From the NCBI RefSeq assembly GCF_026891095.1, contig NZ_JAPTNL010000008.1, positions 62,001-126,000 on the forward strand: 64,000 nucleotides of DNA, in the 5' to 3' direction. Position numbers and translations under genes: made by a program. This document shows positions 60,162 through 64,000 of the stretch, piece by piece. The stretch comes from Roseovarius salincola. GTDB lineage: Bacteria > Pseudomonadota > Alphaproteobacteria > Rhodobacterales > Rhodobacteraceae. A model generated the notes under the pieces. That model ran no database searches. It was given only the letters and a program-made list of their open reading frames with translations, and was not told the origin of the DNA. The first letter of the stretch is position 1. Every line of letters begins with the position of its first letter.

Positions 60162-60805
60162 TTCCGCGCGCCGAAAATCGCGCTTCCCACCCGCACATGG
60201 GTTGCGCCAAGCGCGATGGCCTTCTCGAAATCCCCGCTCATCCCCATTGATAAGCCATTGAGTCCATTGCGTTTTGCGATCTTATCCAGCAATGCGAAAT
60301 GCAGGCTGGGTTCCTCGTCGACGGGGGGGATGCACATCAACCCGCGCACGGACAGGTCCATCCCTTTGCAATCATTGATGAAATCGTCCGCATCAGCGGG
60401 CAGAACCCCGGCCTTCTGATCCTCTTCACCGGTGTTGATCTGTATGAACAGCTCCGGGCAATGCCCCTCTTCCTGCGCCAGCCGGGCGATGGTTTTCGCC
60501 AGCTTGGGGCGGTCCACCGAATGAATCGACTGGAACAGATCAAAGGCCTGGCGCGCCTTGTTGGTCTGAAGCGGGCCGATCAGGTGTAGGTCAATATCTT
60601 GAAATCGTTCACGAAAATCAGGCCACTTGCCGGCCGCCTCCTGAACGCGGTTCTCGCCGAAACAGCGGTGCCCCGCTTCCAGAACCGCCGCGACGCGCGC
60701 ATCGGGCTGCTGTTTGGAGACCGCGATCAGCGTCACGCTCCCCGCCGCGCGCCCGGCGTTCTCCTCGGCCTTGTGAATACGGTTCCTGATGTCTTCGAGA
60801 CTCAT
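60158..60805 (-). CDS. yggS: PLP homeostasis protein YggS
   Basis: A 215-residue cytoplasmic PLP-binding protein of the YggS/PROSC family, with alanine racemase-like fold. The PLP lysine is in 'LIAVSKQQPDA'; 'CFGENRVQEAAGKW' and 'LHLIGPLQTNKARQAF' are family signatures, with 'LSMGMSGDFEKAIALGAT' near the end. It has no enzyme activity in known members but keeps PLP levels balanced. ATG at 60805 with GGGAGAG upstream; the frame upstream to 61147 is not used. Confidence 0.95.
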   Translation of the reverse strand: MSLEDIRNRIHKAEENAGRAAGSVTLIAVSKQQPDARVAAVLEAGHRCFGENRVQEAAGKWPDFRERFQDIDLHLIGPLQTNKARQAFDLFQSIHSVDRPKLAKTIARLAQEEGHCPELFIQINTGEEDQKAGVLPADADDFINDCKGMDLSVRGLMCIPPVDEEPSLHFALLDKIAKRNGLNGLSMGMSGDFEKAIALGATHVRVGSAIFGARN

Positions 60806-60965
60806 GTGGCGGCTCTCCCCGCTGGTTCTGTGCCGGTCGCCTGTTTGCCACAGTCCGATACAAACGCACAATCCCCGCCGGAAAGCCCGATACGATTTCA
60901 GTAAACACCTTGCTCCGCTGTCCCAGCTTGGATAGTAGGGAAGGGAAACAAACTCGGATTGCGCA

Positions 60966-61436
60966 ATGACAAAGTCCTGCATCAGAAACGCCGCTCTTAC
61001 AACGATCTGCCTTGCAGTGCTTGCCTCTTGCGGCTCTTTCCGGAACGAAGGTCTGGACCCTGACGCGTATACCTCGCCGACCTCGGCGCGTGCAAAGGCC
61101 AGTGGCTCGCTGTTCGACATATTCAAAAGCGGTGACGCCCAGATCAAGGTTAACCGCTTCCTGTGGAACGGCTCGCTGGACGTGCTGGACTTCCTTCCGA
61201 TTCAGACGGCGGATCCGTTTACCGGCGTGATATCAACAGGTTACGGAACACCCCCCGGAGGCGGACCGGCCTACAGGGCGACAATCCTGATCAGTGATCC
61301 GGCGCTTGATGCGCGCTCGCTGAACGTGGCGCTTCAGACCCGCAGCGGCCCTGTCAGCGCAGGCACGCAGCGCGCCGTCGAGGACGCGATCCTTGCTCGC
61401 GCCCGCCAGTTGCGCATCAACGCCGGCAAATACTGA
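60966..61436 (+). CDS. DUF3576 lipoprotein
   Basis: A 156-residue predicted lipoprotein: N-terminus ends in lipobox LASC ('LAVLASCGSF'). The DUF3576 domain follows: 'NRFLWNGSLDVLDFLPIQTA' and 'RATILISDPALDARSLNVAL'. In alphaproteobacteria this gene usually lies directly before leuS and lptE, suggesting a part in envelope assembly. Here a minus-strand glycosyltransferase gene stands between it and leuS. Confidence 0.9.
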   Translation: MTKSCIRNAALTTICLAVLASCGSFRNEGLDPDAYTSPTSARAKASGSLFDIFKSGDAQIKVNRFLWNGSLDVLDFLPIQTADPFTGVISTGYGTPPGGGPAYRATILISDPALDARSLNVALQTRSGPVSAGTQRAVEDAILARARQLRINAGKY

Positions 61437-61455
61437 AGACCCGGCGGCGCGCGGC

Positions 61456-62703
61456 TCAGACCGGCGCGCCGTCCATGATCTGGGATACCCAGTCCAGCTG
61501 CCGGGGCAGGCAGATCGTGCGCAAATCATATTTCGCCAGCACATCCGCGCGCGCCGCTTCCCCCAAGCGCCGCCGCGCCGCTTCATCGTTAAGCAGATCG
61601 CAGACCTGTCCGACCAGAGCGTCGCCATCGAAGAAATCCACCAACCGTCCATTTTCATCATGACTCAGGACTTCGCGCACCGGTTCCGTGTCGCTTGCGA
61701 CAATGGCCGCGCCGCAGCTCATGGCCTCAAGCAGGCTCCAGCTCAGCACGAAAGGGTAGGTCAGATAGACATGCACCCGGCTGACCTGCAACAGCCGCGT
61801 GAAATCGTCATGGGGGATGCGGCCGGGAAAATGCACCCGCGCCCAGTCGGCATCGGGAATGTCCGCGCGCACCTCGTCGATGAACACCTGTTTCCAGGTC
61901 TGCCCGGCAGGCGGGCGCGCGCCGTAGCTGACCTCGTCCCCGCCGACGATGACGATCTGCGCCTCTGGTCGTTCTGCAAGCAGCCAGGGCAGGGAACGCA
62001 TGAAAATATGATAGCCGCGATAGGGCTCGAGGTTGCGATTGACGAAGGTGATCACCTCGTCCGTGACGCTCAGCTCGGGCAGGCCATCCAGTGACAGGCG
62101 CGCCTTGGGGCAGGGGCGCGCCATGGCGCTGTCGATCCCGTCATGGCAGATGGTGATGCGCTCGCGGAAGTCCTCGGGAAAGGTTTCGGCCTGAAAACGC
62201 GTCGGGCTGATCCCCGCATCCATGATCGGAGAATGGATCTGATTGTTGAGGTTTTTCATGCGGATGCGCAGCCGTGACAGCTCCGCATCGCCCTTGTCGA
62301 ACTCGGGATCGAAATGCAGATGCGGATAATCGGCCTGATGATAAAGCTCGCAATAAAGCCCGATCCGCGCCGTCGGCCAGACATCGTTGAGGAACATCGA
62401 TTCGCCCCAGCCCGGGTGCGCCAGGATCAGGTCGGGGGTGAAACCCTTGTCGCGCAATGCCCGCGCCGCGCGATAGCACGCCTCGCCACGGGTCAGCTTG
62501 GTGTCGAGATCGACCAGCCAGGGATGCAGGTTCTGCCCCGACCGCTTGGGCAAGCGATAGGGAACAAGGCGCACGCCGTTCCAGTTGGCGGGTTCCTTGG
62601 CGCGCAGCGTCAGCGCCACGCATTGATGCCCCCTTGCCGCCAGCAGCGGCGCGAGATGCTTGAACTGGCCCGGAAAATTCTGGTGGATGAAGAGGATTTT
62701 CAT
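61456..62703 (-). CDS. Glycosyltransferase, GT4 family (GT-B fold)
   Basis: A 415-residue glycosyltransferase. N-terminal 'MKILFIHQNFPGQFKHLAPL' is the typical start of a GT-B fold; the C-terminal donor domain has 'ITFVNRNLEPYRGYHIFMRS' and 'SWSLLEAMSCGAAIVASDTE' with the E-x7-E-like nucleotide-sugar site. No membrane helices. ATG at 62703 is chosen because it begins the fold; the ribosome site is weak. It stands alone on the minus strand inside the usual DUF3576-leuS pair, so it is probably an insertion. Its acceptor is unknown; surface polysaccharide is likely. Confidence 0.9.
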   Translation of the reverse strand: MKILFIHQNFPGQFKHLAPLLAARGHQCVALTLRAKEPANWNGVRLVPYRLPKRSGQNLHPWLVDLDTKLTRGEACYRAARALRDKGFTPDLILAHPGWGESMFLNDVWPTARIGLYCELYHQADYPHLHFDPEFDKGDAELSRLRIRMKNLNNQIHSPIMDAGISPTRFQAETFPEDFRERITICHDGIDSAMARPCPKARLSLDGLPELSVTDEVITFVNRNLEPYRGYHIFMRSLPWLLAERPEAQIVIVGGDEVSYGARPPAGQTWKQVFIDEVRADIPDADWARVHFPGRIPHDDFTRLLQVSRVHVYLTYPFVLSWSLLEAMSCGAAIVASDTEPVREVLSHDENGRLVDFFDGDALVGQVCDLLNDEAARRRLGEAARADVLAKYDLRTICLPRQLDWVSQIMDGAPV

Positions 62704-62853
62704 CGAAAGCAACACCTGGCACTGATTTTCATTCGTTATAGGACTGCGCAGCGGCGCTGCATAGGTCCGCATTTTTGCGCCAGACCACTGGACCCCGCGC
62801 GCCGTGCAGCCTATCACGCGAGGCAATGAACGGGACCATGAAGGGTTTGAGGC

Positions 62854-64000
62854 ATGTCGCGCTATTCAGCCGCCGAGATCGAAGCGAAATGGCAAAAGGC
62901 CTGGGATGAGGCCGGGCTTTTCCGCGCTATCCGCAAGAATGACAAGCCCAAATATTATGTGCTTGAGATGTTCCCTTACCCGTCGGGGCGCATCCACATG
63001 GGGCATGTACGCAACTACACGATGGGCGACGTGATCGCGCGCTACAAAATCAGCACGGGACATAATGTGCTGCATCCGATGGGCTGGGACGCCTTCGGGA
63101 TGCCTGCAGAAAATGCCGCGATGGCCAGCGGCGGGCACCCCAAGGACTGGACCTACGGCAATATCGACGACATGCGCGCGCAGATGAAGCCGCTTGGTCT
63201 GTCGATCGACTGGAGCCGCGAATTCGCCACATGCGACCCCGAGTATTACGGGCAGCAGCAGGCGCTGTTCCTCGACATGCTGGAACAGGGTCTGGTCTAT
63301 CGGAAGAACGCGGTCGTCAACTGGGACCCGGTGGAAATGACCGTGCTGGCCAATGAACAGGTCGAGAACGGGCGCGGCTGGCGTTCGGGCGCATTGGTCG
63401 AGCGGCGCGAACTGACCCAATGGTTCTTCCGCATTTCGGATTTCGCCGAAGAGCTGCTCGATGCGCTTGACGAGCTTGATGACTGGCCGGCCAAGGTCAA
63501 GCTGATGCAGGCCAACTGGATCGGTCGCTCGCGCGGGCTGCAATTCGCATTTTCGCTGGTCGAGGGGCTGGAGGGCCATGACCGCATCGAGGTCTACACG
63601 ACCCGGCCCGACACGCTTATGGGCGCCAGCTTCATCGGCATCTCGCCTGATCATCCGCTGGCGCGCCAGATGGAGAAGGACAATGCCGAGCTGGCGGCCT
63701 TCAACGCCGAATGCCGTCGCATGGGCACATCGGAAGAAGAGCTGGAGAAGGCCGAGAAGAAGGGCTTTGATACCGGGCTGCGGGTGCGCCACCCCTTTGA
63801 CACATCTTGGGAGCTCCCGGTCTATGTGGCCAATTTCATCCTGATGGATTACGGCACCGGCGCGATCTTCGGCTGCCCGGCGCATGACCAGCGCGACCTT
63901 GACTTCGCGCGCAAATATGACCTCCCGGTGATGTCGACCTACGCGCCTGCGAACCCCGGTGACGACTTCACCCTGCCCGAGGACGGCGGCGATGCCTATG
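62854..64000 (+). CDS. leuS: Leucyl-tRNA synthetase, N-terminal 382 codons
   Basis: Truncated by the window end. Class I synthetase HIGH motif as HMGH (48-51) in '[19 protein letters not shown]'; '[16 protein letters not shown]' follows. The CP1 editing domain begins near residue 220 and the threonine-rich editing segment is '[16 protein letters not shown]'. '[20 protein letters not shown]' is also typical. The KMSKS loop lies beyond the window. GAGG precedes the ATG. Confidence 0.97.
   Translation, partial: MSRYSAAEIEAKWQKAWDEAGLFRAIRKNDKPKYYVLEMFPYPSGRIHMGHVRNYTMGDVIARYKISTGHNVLHPMGWDAFGMPAENAAMASGGHPKDWTYGNIDDMRAQMKPLGLSIDWSREFATCDPEYYGQQQALFLDMLEQGLVYRKNAVVNWDPVEMTVLANEQVENGRGWRSGALVERRELTQWFFRISDFAEELLDALDELDDWPAKVKLMQANWIGRSRGLQFAFSLVEGLEGHDRIEVYTTRPDTLMGASFIGISPDHPLARQMEKDNAELAAFNAECRRMGTSEEELEKAEKKGFDTGLRVRHPFDTSWELPVYVANFILMDYGTGAIFGCPAHDQRDLDFARKYDLPVMSTYAPANPGDDFTLPEDGGDAY

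Noticed and set aside
1..64000. tRNA genes, rRNA, CRISPR arrays, transposases or prophage genes
   Set aside because: I saw no regularly spaced direct repeats, no cloverleaf-like intergenic sequence, and no integrase or transposase frame anywhere in the window.

Overview
The window is GC-rich, densely coded chromosomal DNA of an alphaproteobacterium, almost certainly a member of the Rhodobacterales (Roseobacter/Paracoccus relatives). This is inferred from gene content and order: the alphaproteobacterial ctaC-ctaB-coxF-ctaG-ctaE-surf1 cluster, a Tad pilus locus with the 'AVTVDW' type of Flp pilin, the bioMNY biotin transporter, FNR-type operator sites, and many four-base ATGA/TTGA start-stop overlaps. 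No rRNA, tRNA, insertion sequence, prophage or CRISPR array was seen.

Layout. (1) 1-12.5 kb: the end of a LytTR regulator, an AAA ATPase, and a minus-strand Tad/Flp pilus locus. In transcription order this reads flp, flp, cpaB, a possible small ORF, cpaC secretin, ompA-like, cpaE, cpaF, tadB, tadC, two TPR lipoproteins, cpaA. Several terminator-like hairpins divide it. (2) 12.8-22.6 kb: a lytic transglycosylase; a CoA-transferase operon whose two subunits are separated by a GSCFA gene and an SGNH-like gene; topA, dprA and tldD. (3) 22.6-32.8 kb: the cytochrome c oxidase assembly operon (no subunit I here) behind a perfect FNR box, running into thrC, an M16 peptidase and a GNAT gene; then a metallo-beta-lactamase-fold protein, a GlcD-type FAD oxidase and a REP-like repeat. 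(4) 32.8-48.4 kb: a formate dehydrogenase island. It holds a DUF6505/ligase-like/Mrp/DUF6494 operon, an unusual TupA-like/cytochrome c fusion, a multi-cluster ferredoxin, DUF3305, DUF3306, a TorD chaperone, a small Tat protein, the alpha/beta/gamma subunits, a seven-blade WD40/cytochrome c fusion, a 45-residue membrane protein and an NtrC-like regulator lacking GAFTGA. (5) 48.5-50.8 kb: a cupin and bioMNY. (6) 50.8-58.4 kb: an apparently FNR-controlled operon of a Lon-like protease, a Usp-like protein and a MacB/HlyD-type exporter. (7) 58.4-64 kb: a Ca/Na-exchanger-like protein divergent from an L,D-transpeptidase with a cluster of four 13-mer repeats between them; yggS, a DUF3576 lipoprotein, a GT4 glycosyltransferase and the start of leuS.

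Together the window suggests a respiratory bacterium that oxidises formate into its c-type cytochrome/quinone chain, has an aa3-type oxidase under oxygen control, and attaches to surfaces by Tad pili. The least explained parts are the two cytochrome fusions and kinase-less regulator around formate dehydrogenase, the low-oxygen Lon/Usp/ABC operon, the repeat cluster at 59.5 kb, and the split CoA-transferase operon. Where I moved a start codon inward, I did so because of a Shine-Dalgarno sequence, a signal peptide or the usual family N-terminus.
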